A stretch of 64,000 bases of DNA from Candidatus Woesearchaeota archaeon (GCA_018676855.1 JABHDY010000003.1:84136-148135); one strand, 5' to 3'. Shown: positions 1 to 9,222, counted from the first letter of the stretch. Program-made: numbers and translations. The notes: generated by a model from the sequence alone, not told the origin.

Positions 1-129
1 TAATTGCATAGTATATTTTTGAGGTCGTTACTATATAAATATTGTGGTATACAAAAACAAGAATTTTTGACTTATTATTAAATAATAATAATAATAATAT
101 AAATTAAATAAAAAAATTAAAGAAGAGAT
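1..129. other. Left-edge intergenic region
   Basis: No complete gene lies here. An A/T box at about 31-43 (ctatataaatatt), read on the minus strand, lies some 25 nt ahead of an ATG at positions 9-7, so a leaderless minus-strand gene may start here and leave the window. Positions 79-99 are a short run of AAT triplets, which looks like plain low-complexity sequence past the end of the next gene. Confidence 0.35.
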
Positions 130-573
130 TTACTCTTTCTTTTCTTCTGGTTTAACTTCTTCAGCGGGAGAACTTGGCTTAACCTTTGGTAGTGGAAGTG
201 GAGATGGTAAACTTACTTCTTCACTAATTTTAATTGCCTGTACGTTTCCTTTATGAAGAGCAGCATTCACAATCTGTTCCATAATTTCTATTGGAATTTT
301 TTTATCTTTGTCCCAGCCGTCAAGAATTTCCTTAACTTTATCTTCTGCTTCAACAAAAAGTACTTGACCTTCAACTTCGATCTTTCCTAGATCTGGTTCG
401 TATCCGCAACTAAAGGAAAATGTAAATCTGATACCTTTCTTTCCTTCAACAGCAAAGTCCATACTTTCAACATTTTTTAAAGAAACGTTATTGTTAATCT
501 TTATCTGACCACCTTTTGCGTCAAGACTTCTATCCGCGTGTACTTTATGTAAATTAATTTTCACAATTGTCAT
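130..573 (-). CDS. Conserved archaeal protein, possibly SecB-like
   Basis: A 147-residue soluble protein. I chose the ATG at 573 because aaggtgg lies just upstream and the protein then begins MTIVKINLHKVHADR; an upstream ATG would add an unlikely 16-residue tail. The middle alternates beta-type strands (GKIEVEGQVLFVEA), followed by a helical part (KIPIEIMEQIVNAALHKG) and the motif LPSPLPLPKVK, then a charged Pro/Glu/Lys tail. The overall plan resembles small archaeal proteins related to the export chaperone SecB, which would bind unfolded proteins, but I base this on general resemblance only. It is transcribed in the same direction as topoisomerase I, 73 nt downstream of that gene. Confidence 0.5.
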   Translation of the reverse strand: MTIVKINLHKVHADRSLDAKGGQIKINNNVSLKNVESMDFAVEGKKGIRFTFSFSCGYEPDLGKIEVEGQVLFVEAEDKVKEILDGWDKDKKIPIEIMEQIVNAALHKGNVQAIKISEEVSLPSPLPLPKVKPSSPAEEVKPEEKKE

Positions 574-646
574 AGTAAACCACCTTTTTAGTTTTAATAT
601 ACCTCTCGGAGAGGTGGACATTTATAAAGTTTGCTGAATTAAAGAA

Positions 647-2926
647 TCACTTCTTTACTTTCTTCTTCTTAGCAACCTTTTTCTTCACAACTTTCTTTTT
701 CTTGTCACCAGGCTTCTTTACAATAGGATTAGCGACATCAACAACACCCTTCACAATTTTCATCATTGTTTGACATTTAGGATAGCCTGAACATCCTAAG
801 AATTCTCCATAAAAACTTTTCCTAAGAATCATCTTTCCTTCTTTACACGTAGGACAGACCATATCTTGTTCAGGATACTTCTTTTCAACGGGTGTATCAT
901 CTTTTTTATTCTCAGCAAGTGTAACTGTTGCTTTTTTCCTACCAGTACCAGCTTCAATAATTGGAAAACCAGTTTCATCATCAACCTTACCAGTAAATTT
1001 TAAAATGCCAGTTTTAGGAACATTAACAATAGTTTTACAATCGGGATATTTATCACAACCAACAAACCTGCCAAATTTACCACGCCGTACCATTAACCGT
1101 CCATCACATTTTGGACATGGACCCATATAATTTGAAGCGTCAATAGTTTCACGTAACGATTTTAAAATATCTTCACCAATAACCTTTTCCTTCTTTTTAA
1201 AATCTCCAAGTAATTTTGTAAGGAATTTTTTAGCCTTTTCCAACACATTTTCTTGTTTTTCTTTTCCCTGCCGAATTTTATCCATATCCTCTTCAAAATC
1301 AGCTGTTAATTTTTCATCAGTTATTTCTGGAGCGTACCTTTCAAGGACACCAATAGTTTCAATACCTAACTGTGTTACTGTTATTTTAACACCTTCAACA
1401 TAACCACGTTGAAAAAGTCTATCAAGAATGTCTGCTCTCGTTGCTTTCGTACCCAGATTACGTTTCTCAAGCTCTTTAATGATAGATGATTGGTTGAACC
1501 GTTTTGGTGGTTGTGTTTCCTTATCCATTTTTTCAATCTTATTAATGGAAACAACATCATTTTCTTTCATATCAGGAAGGCTTACCTCTTCAAGTTTAAC
1601 GTACGGTTTATAGAATACGTGCCAATTTTCTTGAAGTGTTCTTGTACCTTTAGTAATAAAATTCTCTTGATTAACATCTAACGATACTTCCATCGTTTCA
1701 CGAACAGCAGGATCGGCAAACGTTGCCAGGAAACGTTTTACAATAAGATCGTACACTTTATCTTCACGCGGTTTAAGTTCCTTTGGTCGAAGACCTGTCG
1801 GATAAATTGCGGGATGAGCAGGATCGGTTTTCTTACCGTTATTAGGATTTAACTGTTTCTTTTTCAATAATGCATCTGCAAGATCTTTATATTCTGCTTG
1901 TGAAGATAACTGAGATAGTATTTTTTGAAATCCTAGTTTTGGATCAAGTTTTTGAGATGACGTTCTTGGATATGAAGTTACTCCCATAAGATATAATGAT
2001 TGTGCGTGCGAAAGAGTTTCTTTTGGAGTTATTTTAAAATGGTTATACGCTTCTGATTGAAGGGTTGTTAAATCAAACGGAAATGGTGGTGCTTGATTAC
2101 GCTGTGTTCTCTTAACAGATGTTACAGTAGCTTCTTTAGCTCCTTGTACTTTTGTTAATATTTCAGTAACAACTTTTTCATCAAATATTTTATCTTTCTG
2201 ATGCCATGCTTCAACAGGACTTTTAACATATGTTCCATCTAACCTAATAAGCCAAAATGGTTCAGGTACAAATGCTTGAATTTCTTTCTCTCTATCAACT
2301 AACAATTTTAATGCTGGACCTTGAACACGACCAGACGACATTACTTTAAACGATCCTGCCGCTTTAACTGACGCCGTTAATGCCCTACTAAGATTAATTC
2401 CATAGAACCAATCAAGTTTGTGTCTTGTCTCACCAGCAAATGCTTGACCCCAATCAAGATGTTTGATTTTGTTTTCATACGATTTTATAAGATCACCTTT
2501 TGTAAGAGTAGAAAATTTCATCCTGTTTGCATCTTTTTGTTTACATGCAAAACGCACAACGTTTAATCCTATTACTTCTCCCTCAACGTCATAATCGCAT
2601 GCAACTGTAAATTCATCAGCTTGTTTTGATAAGGTTTTGATAGTATAAACATAATCCTTTACATAATCAAGATTTTTAGAATTTTTATACGATTCTTCCC
2701 ATTTAATATCAAAAACTGGATATGTCCATCCTTTCTTTTCACTTTCTACTAGACCATATAGATGGCCAACAGCAGATGTGACAATAATAGGATGTTTATT
2801 ATGTGTTAGTTCGTAATATGAAGACTTTTTACTTTTCTTTTTTACAGGAGTTGTATCAGCGAGTGCTTCTGCTAATTTCTTTGCTGAACTGGGTTTCTCT
2901 GTAATGATAAGTTCTACCATGTACAT
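647..2926 (-). CDS. topA: DNA topoisomerase I (type IA)
   Basis: Relaxes negatively supercoiled DNA by cutting one strand through a tyrosine-DNA bond. The 759-residue protein has the Toprim start (IITEKPSSAKK, residues 7-17), the acidic Toprim triad CDYDVEGE (D111, D113, E115), and the active-site stretch GVTSYPRTSS with the likely catalytic Y319. Two C-terminal four-cysteine zinc ribbons follow (CPKC...GCDKYPDC and CPTC...GCSGYPKC), and the protein ends in a Lys-rich tail that may help DNA binding. This is the usual archaeal/bacterial TopA plan and appears full length. An ATG two codons in (2920) is an equally good start. No reverse gyrase helicase part is attached. Confidence 0.95.
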   Translation of the reverse strand: MYMVELIITEKPSSAKKLAEALADTTPVKKKSKKSSYYELTHNKHPIIVTSAVGHLYGLVESEKKGWTYPVFDIKWEESYKNSKNLDYVKDYVYTIKTLSKQADEFTVACDYDVEGEVIGLNVVRFACKQKDANRMKFSTLTKGDLIKSYENKIKHLDWGQAFAGETRHKLDWFYGINLSRALTASVKAAGSFKVMSSGRVQGPALKLLVDREKEIQAFVPEPFWLIRLDGTYVKSPVEAWHQKDKIFDEKVVTEILTKVQGAKEATVTSVKRTQRNQAPPFPFDLTTLQSEAYNHFKITPKETLSHAQSLYLMGVTSYPRTSSQKLDPKLGFQKILSQLSSQAEYKDLADALLKKKQLNPNNGKKTDPAHPAIYPTGLRPKELKPREDKVYDLIVKRFLATFADPAVRETMEVSLDVNQENFITKGTRTLQENWHVFYKPYVKLEEVSLPDMKENDVVSINKIEKMDKETQPPKRFNQSSIIKELEKRNLGTKATRADILDRLFQRGYVEGVKITVTQLGIETIGVLERYAPEITDEKLTADFEEDMDKIRQGKEKQENVLEKAKKFLTKLLGDFKKKEKVIGEDILKSLRETIDASNYMGPCPKCDGRLMVRRGKFGRFVGCDKYPDCKTIVNVPKTGILKFTGKVDDETGFPIIEAGTGRKKATVTLAENKKDDTPVEKKYPEQDMVCPTCKEGKMILRKSFYGEFLGCSGYPKCQTMMKIVKGVVDVANPIVKKPGDKKKKVVKKKVAKKKKVKK

Positions 2927-2975
2927 GAAGAATTTTCAACCTGATTTAAAAATGTGTCGAAAGAAAATGTTTTAC

Positions 2976-3314
2976 TCAGTTCCATTGATATGTCCTTTCT
3001 GGACCTGTTTGAGTGTATTCAACAGTATTTCGAATAACACCATCTCTTTCAAGTTTTATTGCAATAGAAACATAATCAGATGAATCAAGATCATTACCAT
3101 TAAGATAATTAATTATAAATTCTGGACCTAAACAATGAATAGCACTATCGACAGCATCTTCAAGTGGAACAAGTTGTGGAAACGGTTCTTCTTTATGTTG
3201 CCTTTCAACTATACTAGCAATCCTGCTTTGAATTTGTCTTGGTAAACTCATATTTTCTACAGAAAATACAGAACTTATAAAGATTATGAAAATAAGGATA
3301 ACCTTTAAAAACAT
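2976..3314 (-). CDS. Small secreted protein of unknown function
   Basis: A 112-residue protein that I do not recognise. With the ATG at 3314 it starts with a hydrophobic stretch, MFLKVILIFIIFISSVFS, typical of a signal peptide or anchor, followed by a soluble part rich in charged residues. It has one cysteine (AIHCLG) in the mature part. An in-frame TTG further upstream (3332) would add WW-containing residues and looks less likely. It is divergent from the SRP RNA gene, and the two promoters share about 30 bp. No domain call is justified. Confidence 0.5.
   Translation of the reverse strand: MFLKVILIFIIFISSVFSVENMSLPRQIQSRIASIVERQHKEEPFPQLVPLEDAVDSAIHCLGPEFIINYLNGNDLDSSDYVSIAIKLERDGVIRNTVEYTQTGPERTYQWN
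3304..3311 (+). promoter_or_regulatory. TATA box of the SRP RNA gene
   Basis: The A/T run tttaaaaa lies about 30 nt before the first base-paired part of the SRP RNA, the usual archaeal distance for a TATA box and its start site. It overlaps the beginning of the divergent small secreted-protein gene. Confidence 0.45.
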
Positions 3315-3340
3315 CCACCATACTATGCACAAAAAGAAAC

Positions 3341-3619
3341 GAGGGGAGAGCTAGGCTGGCGCGCTTGTCCTGCGTTGTTACTGTGAACGGACATTACACA
3401 GAGCCGAAGCCCAATTAAGGGCCGATTTTGTTTTGTTGGTCCCTGTTATCTTTGCTGACGGCTTGTCCTTTGGGATGGGCGTGCTGGGAATTTGGTCAGA
3501 TCAGGAATGAAGCAGCCATAACCTTTACGTTCCATGTTCAGAGGGTTGCAAGTCCGAGAAGTTTCAGGGAGTCAATCAACGAGGCTTAGTTGGTTCGACT
3601 GCGGGTGTGCCCCTAACCG
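3341..3619 (+). ncRNA. ffs: Signal recognition particle RNA (7S RNA)
   Basis: RNA core of the signal recognition particle, which with SRP54 and SRP19 takes ribosomes with emerging signal sequences to the membrane. The region lacks a reading frame, is far more G+C-rich than its surroundings, and holds the domain IV (helix 8) core at 3494-3517: ggtcagatcaggaatgaagc followed by agcc, with the GGAA tetraloop and the asymmetric GAAGCAGCC side. The ends pair (AGGGG near 3342 with CCCCT near 3610), closing the molecule as in archaeal SRP RNA. A run of six T follows at 3620-3625. Ends are good to within a few bases. Confidence 0.9.
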
Positions 3620-3625
3620 TTTTTT
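3620..3625 (+). terminator. T-run ending the SRP RNA
   Basis: Six T residues directly after the 3' strand of the closing helix of the SRP RNA; oligo-T runs are the usual archaeal termination signal. Confidence 0.5.
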
Positions 3626-3677
3626 AATTTAATTTCTTGAACAAAAGTTTAAATACACCTACAACTTCTCTTAACTC

Positions 3678-3890
3678 ATGAAAAAAGATACCATACTCAA
3701 AATCATTGCAACAATTGCCGCTGCAGGAATACTCTTTTCAGGATATTTATCGTACGGAGAATTGTTTCAGAAAACATGTCCTGTTGAAGGATGTTCATAT
3801 ATGTTAGGAATGCCCGCATGTATTTATGGGTTTATAATGTATCTTGCCGTATTTATCATTAGCATAATAGGAATTACAAAAAGTAAATAA
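3678..3890 (+). CDS. Small two-helix membrane protein, VKOR-like
   Basis: A 70-residue protein with two hydrophobic helices (about residues 7-27 and 48-66) joined by a loop with the cysteine pattern CPVEGC, followed by PACIYG. Short membrane proteins with Cys-rich loops followed by a Pro-Ala-x-x-Gly helix recall a fragment of the vitamin K epoxide reductase fold, which passes electrons to disulfide-forming enzymes. Only part of that fold is present and no CxxC is seen, so the redox role is a guess. A TATA-like run (tttaaatac, 3647-3655) lies about 25 nt upstream of the ATG, suggesting a leaderless message. Confidence 0.55.
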   Translation: MKKDTILKIIATIAAAGILFSGYLSYGELFQKTCPVEGCSYMLGMPACIYGFIMYLAVFIISIIGITKSK

Positions 3891-3894
3891 AAAA

Positions 3895-4095
3895 TTATTC
3901 AATCTCAATCGTATCAACAGTTTCAAAATCAATATCGTCCAACTCTTTCTCAAGAGCGTCCAATTCATCTAAATCACTAAAACCATTAACAATTTCTTGC
4001 TCCTCTGAACTCACATCATCAACCATTTCAGGAACTGCACAGCCTATTAAGAAGAGACAGACAATCAGCAAACCAATAACAATTTTTGTTTTCAT
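3895..4095 (-). CDS. Small acidic lipoprotein
   Basis: A 66-residue protein starting MKTKIVIGLLIVCLFLIGCA: a positively charged start, a hydrophobic core and a lipobox-like LIGC, so it is probably exported and attached to the membrane through C19. The mature part is very acidic (many Asp and Glu) and has no recognisable domain. I use the ATG at 4095; an upstream ATG at 4143 would add a Phe-rich stretch and make it overlap the next gene. Convergent with the VKOR-like gene. Confidence 0.55.
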   Translation of the reverse strand: MKTKIVIGLLIVCLFLIGCAVPEMVDDVSSEEQEIVNGFSDLDELDALEKELDDIDFETVDTIEIE

Positions 4096-4132
4096 AATCT
4101 TAAAAAAAAGAAAGAAAGAATAAAAATGTTTC

Positions 4133-5101
4133 TTATTCCTCACCAGTAGTTCGCAAGGATTTATATTCGTCCATGAACATACGAAGAAGTTCTCGTGTAT
4201 TCTTCAAATCATTTTTGAGAATGTCTTGTGTTCGTTTCCATTCAACGATATCTTGCTCTCCCGTTTTTACCTGCACCCACACGTCTTTTGCACGAGCATG
4301 ATCTTCTTCTAATGTCACAACCCTTTCTGCAAATTCAGATGCTAAATTATCAAGTTTACCTGTATCTACACCCTGCTCATTAAGATCGGCTATACGCATT
4401 TCCATTCCGTTATGATATTCACCATGTTTCTCAACAAGATTATCCCATTTTGATTTAGAAAGTGCTGCTATAACCATTCGTTGTTCTTTCCTAATTTCTT
4501 GCCACGAAGATTTTAGTTCTTTGATAGCGTCGCGAAGTTCTTCAGCAGATGCGTCCTCTTCCATTGCATTAACATCATCTTTAAGTACCGTTAAATCCTC
4601 TTCTAATAGAGTGATTTTTTCAAGCGTACTTTCTTTTTCTTCATCTGTAAGTTGTGTAGATTCAGAAACTCGTTCAATAAGTTTATCTAATGATCGAAGA
4701 ATTAAATCGCTTGTTTTAACTAAATGATTTTTAACACCAACTTTCAAATTTCCTTTAATTTCTTTACATTCTTCAGATTCATCTTCACATAATCGTGCTC
4801 TATCACGAACTTGTAACAATTCTTCTTTGTGTTCAGTAAATCTCTTTTTTGTATCTGCATACTTTTCTTTTGCTGCAAGATATCCTTTATTTGCATTGCC
4901 TAATCGTTCACGCACTTTTTCCATTTTTTGTTTTGCGTTAACAGCAATTCCTTGTCCAAAAAGTTCTGGTCTTTCAGTATCTTCAGAAACATCTGCACCC
5001 GCTCTTTCACGAGTACCACCATTATCTGCAAATGCCATCGGGACAACACTTACAACAAATATCATCAGCACACACAGTGCCATTATTTTTTTCATATCCA
5101 T
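4133..5101 (-). CDS. Secreted coiled-coil protein of unknown function
   Basis: A 322-residue protein. The ATG at 5101 is preceded by ggaggt with a 7-nt gap, which decides the start. A signal peptide covers about residues 3-26, ending near VPMAFA|DNGG. The rest is almost wholly charged, heptad-like helix (KMEKVRERLGNANKGYLAAK and similar), with two cysteines in the stretch CEDESEECKE that could form a local disulfide. It may span or pack on the cell surface. It sits directly upstream of the acidic lipoprotein on the same strand, so the two may be made together. No family recognised. Confidence 0.6.
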   Translation of the reverse strand: MDMKKIMALCVLMIFVVSVVPMAFADNGGTRERAGADVSEDTERPELFGQGIAVNAKQKMEKVRERLGNANKGYLAAKEKYADTKKRFTEHKEELLQVRDRARLCEDESEECKEIKGNLKVGVKNHLVKTSDLILRSLDKLIERVSESTQLTDEEKESTLEKITLLEEDLTVLKDDVNAMEEDASAEELRDAIKELKSSWQEIRKEQRMVIAALSKSKWDNLVEKHGEYHNGMEMRIADLNEQGVDTGKLDNLASEFAERVVTLEEDHARAKDVWVQVKTGEQDIVEWKRTQDILKNDLKNTRELLRMFMDEYKSLRTTGEE

Positions 5102-5254
5102 GTTAATAACCTCCATACGTACTTATGTGATATCATTACTTTTTAAAGATACTTTTTACAACACTTTCAAAAAAGACAATTTTTGGCTCTAAATACTTGA
5201 TAAAACTTTATAGAATGGTTAAAAGACAAATAGAAAGAAAAAAAAGAAAAAGAA

Positions 5255-7126
5255 TTAATAGTGTAATAACACTTCTGCGTCCTTTCCAAAGATAGTTTTA
5301 ATGTCTTCGAACACTGGTTCTTTAATGAAAACTCGTTTAGGAAATTTCATTTGAGCAAGTTCTTTTTCAAACTCTTCAATAGAACTTTTTTCTTTTGTTC
5401 CTAGGCTTCCATCAGGATTCAATTGCGCTTTTTCAATGATTTGATCTTTTGCATCAATATCGTGTATGACAAACGCAACTTTATCAAACAAGATAATCTC
5501 ACCGTATTTTTCTCCATGTTTAATACGTATCTTTGCACGTTCCATTTCCTTACCACGTTTTCTCTGCATGTACTCAACAAGGAACCTAATCAAACCTGAA
5601 CTTCCCTTACGAGCTTTTTCAATGTCTGTCTTCGTTAACTTTTTAGCATCGTGTTTAGTTTTTGCTTCAACAATTTCGTTTAGATCTCTAAGGTACCGTG
5701 CAGGAACTTTGCCCGTACTTATCAATTCATCTTCAAACAACTTAATTATTTCTGTATCCTGTGCACGATCAATTCCTTCCTGTTTAAGAACGTCCCTGAT
5801 TATTGTTACAATCTCATCGTACAATAAAAGAACACTCTTTTCGTTATGTTTCATTTCAATTTCTGTAAACAATTCGCGAATACGTTTCAAAAACTTTTCT
5901 GCATTCTTCACGTACGTGTCAAGTTCTGTACCTGAAAGTTCTTTCTTATCACCATGTTCAATTTTCTTTCGTAGGTCAACATTTGCTCTCAAGATTTTAA
6001 CATATTCTGGTTCAAGTAATTTTTCTTTCTTGACAAAGATTTCTTCTAAGACATCAGGAGTTTCACGAGGCGTTGGCGGTGGAAGACCGTACAACATAAT
6101 AGCTGCCTGTGAGGGTGTTAAGATAGCATAAAACGTATCTTCCATACCCATAGTTTTTAACGTGTTCTTCACACGCTTCACGCTTTGTTCACCCGTACTC
6201 ATGAAAAGGTCAATAGCTTCACGGCTCGGTTTAATTCTGCCCATACGTAACAACTGTTTCCATGGCATGAAAATTCCTCTATCATAGAACGGTACACCGT
6301 CTCGTAACAATGTAAAGATGATTGGGTTTGCTTCTTTTAACGAATCCCAGAAGTCTGTTAAAATATAAACCTGAATATTTAGTTTATTTTTTATTCCTGT
6401 CATTTCTCCCGCTTCAGCGCCCATACCTATAATGATAGCACGTAACTTATCCTTTAACTCTGTCCGTGACATCTTTTTAACATCTGTATCATCAATAACA
6501 ATCCATACATCAATATCAGATGTTGCCGTTGCCTTTCCCTGCGTAAGAGATCCTGCAAGAACATAACTTAAAATATACTTTTCAAATTTCTTAAGAACCA
6601 TTGTCTTATGAATTTCTGATATCTTAATCGCTGCAAGCATACCAGTATCATATATTGGCGCGCCCATAGAAATTAAACGGTTAAGATCATACTTTGCATC
6701 ATAACAGTTCATCCAAATGTCTGTAAGAAGAATACTTTGAGGTACAATATTTTTATCAATTTCTTCTGCAAATTTACTAATAATAGTAGAAAATTTGTGA
6801 TGAAGTTCATCCTTTGACATTTTTTTACTTGTCGTATCATCAACAACTACAAGAACATCAATTTTGTCTGGATTGTGAGGTTTTTCTTTCTCACCTTCTT
6901 TAGGTTTTGTAGGTTTTTCTGGTGGTAAAATTGTAATACCAACAATATAATCGCCAAACTTTTCAATAACATCATCTTTAAATTTGTCTAACTTTACTTT
7001 TAATGATTTTAATTTCTTTTCCAATTCAGGTGGTAATTTAGAAGTTTCTGCTGGAGTCCTTGGTTGAGCAGTTTTAATTGATTTTGGTTTAATAGATTTT
7101 GATTTCTGTTTTGTTTGTTTTACCAT
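5255..7126 (-). CDS. Protein with two nucleotidyltransferase-fold units
   Basis: A 623-residue protein. After a Lys-rich start it contains two copies of a polymerase-beta-type nucleotidyltransferase unit. The second (about residues 185-300) has the full signature AGSLTQGKATATSDIDVWIV, with the Gly-Ser and Asp-x-Asp needed to hold metal and nucleotide. The first (about 55-165) keeps DKIDVLVVVDDT, the matching LTDIWMNCYD and GAPIYDTG but lacks the Gly-Ser loop, so it is probably inactive. The rest is helical and charged. Such enzymes add nucleotides to RNA, drugs or proteins; the substrate cannot be told. Single gene with its own promoter region upstream. Confidence 0.7.
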   Translation of the reverse strand: MVKQTKQKSKSIKPKSIKTAQPRTPAETSKLPPELEKKLKSLKVKLDKFKDDVIEKFGDYIVGITILPPEKPTKPKEGEKEKPHNPDKIDVLVVVDDTTSKKMSKDELHHKFSTIISKFAEEIDKNIVPQSILLTDIWMNCYDAKYDLNRLISMGAPIYDTGMLAAIKISEIHKTMVLKKFEKYILSYVLAGSLTQGKATATSDIDVWIVIDDTDVKKMSRTELKDKLRAIIIGMGAEAGEMTGIKNKLNIQVYILTDFWDSLKEANPIIFTLLRDGVPFYDRGIFMPWKQLLRMGRIKPSREAIDLFMSTGEQSVKRVKNTLKTMGMEDTFYAILTPSQAAIMLYGLPPPTPRETPDVLEEIFVKKEKLLEPEYVKILRANVDLRKKIEHGDKKELSGTELDTYVKNAEKFLKRIRELFTEIEMKHNEKSVLLLYDEIVTIIRDVLKQEGIDRAQDTEIIKLFEDELISTGKVPARYLRDLNEIVEAKTKHDAKKLTKTDIEKARKGSSGLIRFLVEYMQRKRGKEMERAKIRIKHGEKYGEIILFDKVAFVIHDIDAKDQIIEKAQLNPDGSLGTKEKSSIEEFEKELAQMKFPKRVFIKEPVFEDIKTIFGKDAEVLLHY

Positions 7127-7268
7127 TTTTATACAAATCCCCCTGTGACTTTATTGTCACGGTCTTTATTATATAGTTTATATACTTATAATTCTTTTTG
7201 TTCACAATGAGACATTTTGGTCATTGTTATTAAGAAAGGAAATGTTTAAATAATATAGTTTTTTAATT

Positions 7269-7943
7269 ATGCATATGAGTGATGATAAAAAAAAGAAAGA
7301 TCCATGGCATAAAGATAACATCGATAAGACAATAAAATCTAGACAGAATGATCAACGTAACTTACTTAACGTCATTCAAGCAATGGATTCACAACTTCAA
7401 CATGAAGTCACTAATATTCTTAAAGCAAAGGCTGGAGAAGGAATTCCTGACTGGTCATTATTAGATAGAGAAAGTAGTAAGTATGACAAAAAAGTAGCTG
7501 ATTCTGTACGGGCAAAAATTGATGAAGTATACTCAATCGATTCAAAACTCCATCCTTTAGCAGGAGTTATTAAGAAAGCAGGATTAGATAATAATTATTT
7601 TAATAAAAAGCTTATTGAAGGGATATATTTCAAACATACTGATGCTCTTAAGAAAAATGTTGGAGCTAAGGATTATATGGCAGTTATGAAAAGTGTTCAT
7701 AAAAATAATCTTGATAAAGTTGAAGAGCAATCACTTGAACATTTGCTTTCTGATGTTGACTCTGAAAAACATGGAGATGGTGTCGTTGATTATATTCATG
7801 GAAAGCACAAGTTTGATAAATCAAAAGTTAATTCTGATTTAATGAAATATAATCCACAAGGACTTTTAAGAAGTCATATGGGTGGAGACCTCAATAAAGA
7901 TACAATTCATAGACAATATAGAGCAGGCAAAAAAAAGAAATAG
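7269..7943 (+). CDS. Protein of unknown function, tandem paralog 1
   Basis: A 224-residue soluble, very charged protein that I do not recognise. Its middle part aligns with the next gene: IPDWSLLDRES here against LPDYSQISGND there, DEVYSIDSKLHPLAGVI against DNTYSADNELSPFNGVI, then an N-F/Y-x-N/T pattern. It adds a Lys-rich tail (RAGKKKK) the other lacks. A TATA-like run at 7241-7252 precedes it; ATG 7275 is an alternative start. Confidence 0.55.
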   Translation: MHMSDDKKKKDPWHKDNIDKTIKSRQNDQRNLLNVIQAMDSQLQHEVTNILKAKAGEGIPDWSLLDRESSKYDKKVADSVRAKIDEVYSIDSKLHPLAGVIKKAGLDNNYFNKKLIEGIYFKHTDALKKNVGAKDYMAVMKSVHKNNLDKVEEQSLEHLLSDVDSEKHGDGVVDYIHGKHKFDKSKVNSDLMKYNPQGLLRSHMGGDLNKDTIHRQYRAGKKKK

Positions 7944-7990
7944 TGACCACTTAAAAGTAACAGAAAGATTTATATATCACTTCTTAAATT

Positions 7991-8629
7991 ATGTATAAAA
8001 TGGTAAGACATGTAGTTGAAGAAAGAGCAAGAGATTTTACTAATTATATGAACACTATTAAAGCAGTTGAAGCAGGTTTATTATTCCATATGCATCAAAA
8101 AGTACAAGAAGATACTGCTGACAATCCTGGAGAGCTTCCAGATTATTCTCAAATTTCTGGAAATGACGCTTTACAAGCAAGTCTTAAAGGAATTGTCGAT
8201 AACACATATTCCGCAGATAACGAATTAAGTCCTTTTAATGGTGTTATTAATCAAGACGCAGCAGGAAGAAACTTTTATACAAATTCATTATTAACTAACT
8301 TACTTTTTCCTCATATAGGTGCTGTAAAATCTGCTATTGGTGAAGACGGATTAGTACAAAAAATTGGCGGGTATGCACAAAAAACTCAAAATGAATTGGC
8401 TCAAAGATTGTTAGGAATAGCTGCAAGTGACATTGTCGCAGAACATGACTTGGTAAGTCTACAAGAGCATTTAAAGGATACGTATGCAGGAATAAATCCA
8501 ACAATTGTTGACAGTGCAGAAAAAGATAGGTTAGTACCTGCTATCGGTTTAGATTTATTAAGAGTTACTGGGTACGACGATGTAACTCATAAAAGAATAG
8601 AAGATGCAATCCTTGGACGGCAGGGATAA
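7991..8629 (+). CDS. Protein of unknown function, tandem paralog 2
   Basis: A 212-residue soluble protein, related to the gene just upstream over about 80 residues (shared DNTYS.DNELSPFNGVI-type core), so the pair arose by an old duplication. No motif I can tie to a function. TATA-like gatttatata at 7968-7977 would place transcript start near the second ATG (8000), so the true protein may begin MVRHVVEERARD. It converges with the two-gene operon that follows. Confidence 0.55.
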   Translation: MYKMVRHVVEERARDFTNYMNTIKAVEAGLLFHMHQKVQEDTADNPGELPDYSQISGNDALQASLKGIVDNTYSADNELSPFNGVINQDAAGRNFYTNSLLTNLLFPHIGAVKSAIGEDGLVQKIGGYAQKTQNELAQRLLGIAASDIVAEHDLVSLQEHLKDTYAGINPTIVDSAEKDRLVPAIGLDLLRVTGYDDVTHKRIEDAILGRQG

Positions 8630-8638
8630 TTATTTTAT

Positions 8639-9220
8639 TTATTCACTTTTCTGTATATCTTCCGCAATTTGTTGTCGAACATCTTCTTCACGAATGACTT
8701 TTCCAACATCAAATTTGTAAGAATTAAGAATTCTTTTAATTTGTGCATAGACGTACGCCGTATCTTCTGATAGTTGTCCAGGAAATCCTGCTTCTTGTGG
8801 CCATCGATACACAAACTTGTTAATAACTCCTTTCATGAACCATACAAACGGTTTCATGCCCCACCGCGATTGATAGTCAGTTAAGAGCCATGCATCAATG
8901 TACATTTGTACATCGCCTTTCTGAAACTTTCTTTTCTCGTTATTAAACTCTTCAACAGTTTCTGTTATATTATCTAACGTAATTTTAATTTTGATAAGAA
9001 GTTCAGCATAATTGTTTATAACTTTAAACGGTCGAAGTTCAACGTATGTTCTTCTTCCAGCTTCCGTTACAGTTTCTTCAGTTTTCTTTTCCCTTTTTGT
9101 ATACCCTCGTTGTTCAAGTGCTCGATTAATCGTACTAAAAAGTTCGTCCGCACGAAAAATTCCTTTATACACCAATTCCCGATTATTAATAACCAGGTTT
9201 TTTTCATAATGATTTTGCAT
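8639..9220 (-). CDS. Conserved hypothetical protein, tandem paralog B
   Basis: A 193-residue protein, clearly related to its upstream neighbour at 9223-9735: both have YKGIFRADELF / YEGLFNASELY, a Gly-Tyr/Trp turn, an E-x-x-P-[FW]-K block, a long beta region and a final YAQIKRILNSYKF / HTKIKSYLNVFKY segment. Aromatic residues are frequent but there is no clear membrane helix. The family appears typical of DPANN genomes; its function is not known to me. It starts 2 nt after the previous gene stops, so the two are translationally coupled. Confidence 0.6.
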   Translation of the reverse strand: MQNHYEKNLVINNRELVYKGIFRADELFSTINRALEQRGYTKREKKTEETVTEAGRRTYVELRPFKVINNYAELLIKIKITLDNITETVEEFNNEKRKFQKGDVQMYIDAWLLTDYQSRWGMKPFVWFMKGVINKFVYRWPQEAGFPGQLSEDTAYVYAQIKRILNSYKFDVGKVIREEDVRQQIAEDIQKSE

Positions 9221-9222
9221 TT

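Noticed and set aside
79..99. AAT triplet run as a CRISPR or regulatory repeat
   Set aside because: Short, simple sequence with no spacers; best seen as low complexity.
5466..6131. A 221-codon frame on the plus strand opposite the nucleotidyltransferase gene
   Set aside because: It lies wholly antisense to a gene with clear motifs, is Ser-rich, as expected from a shadow frame, and has no RBS.
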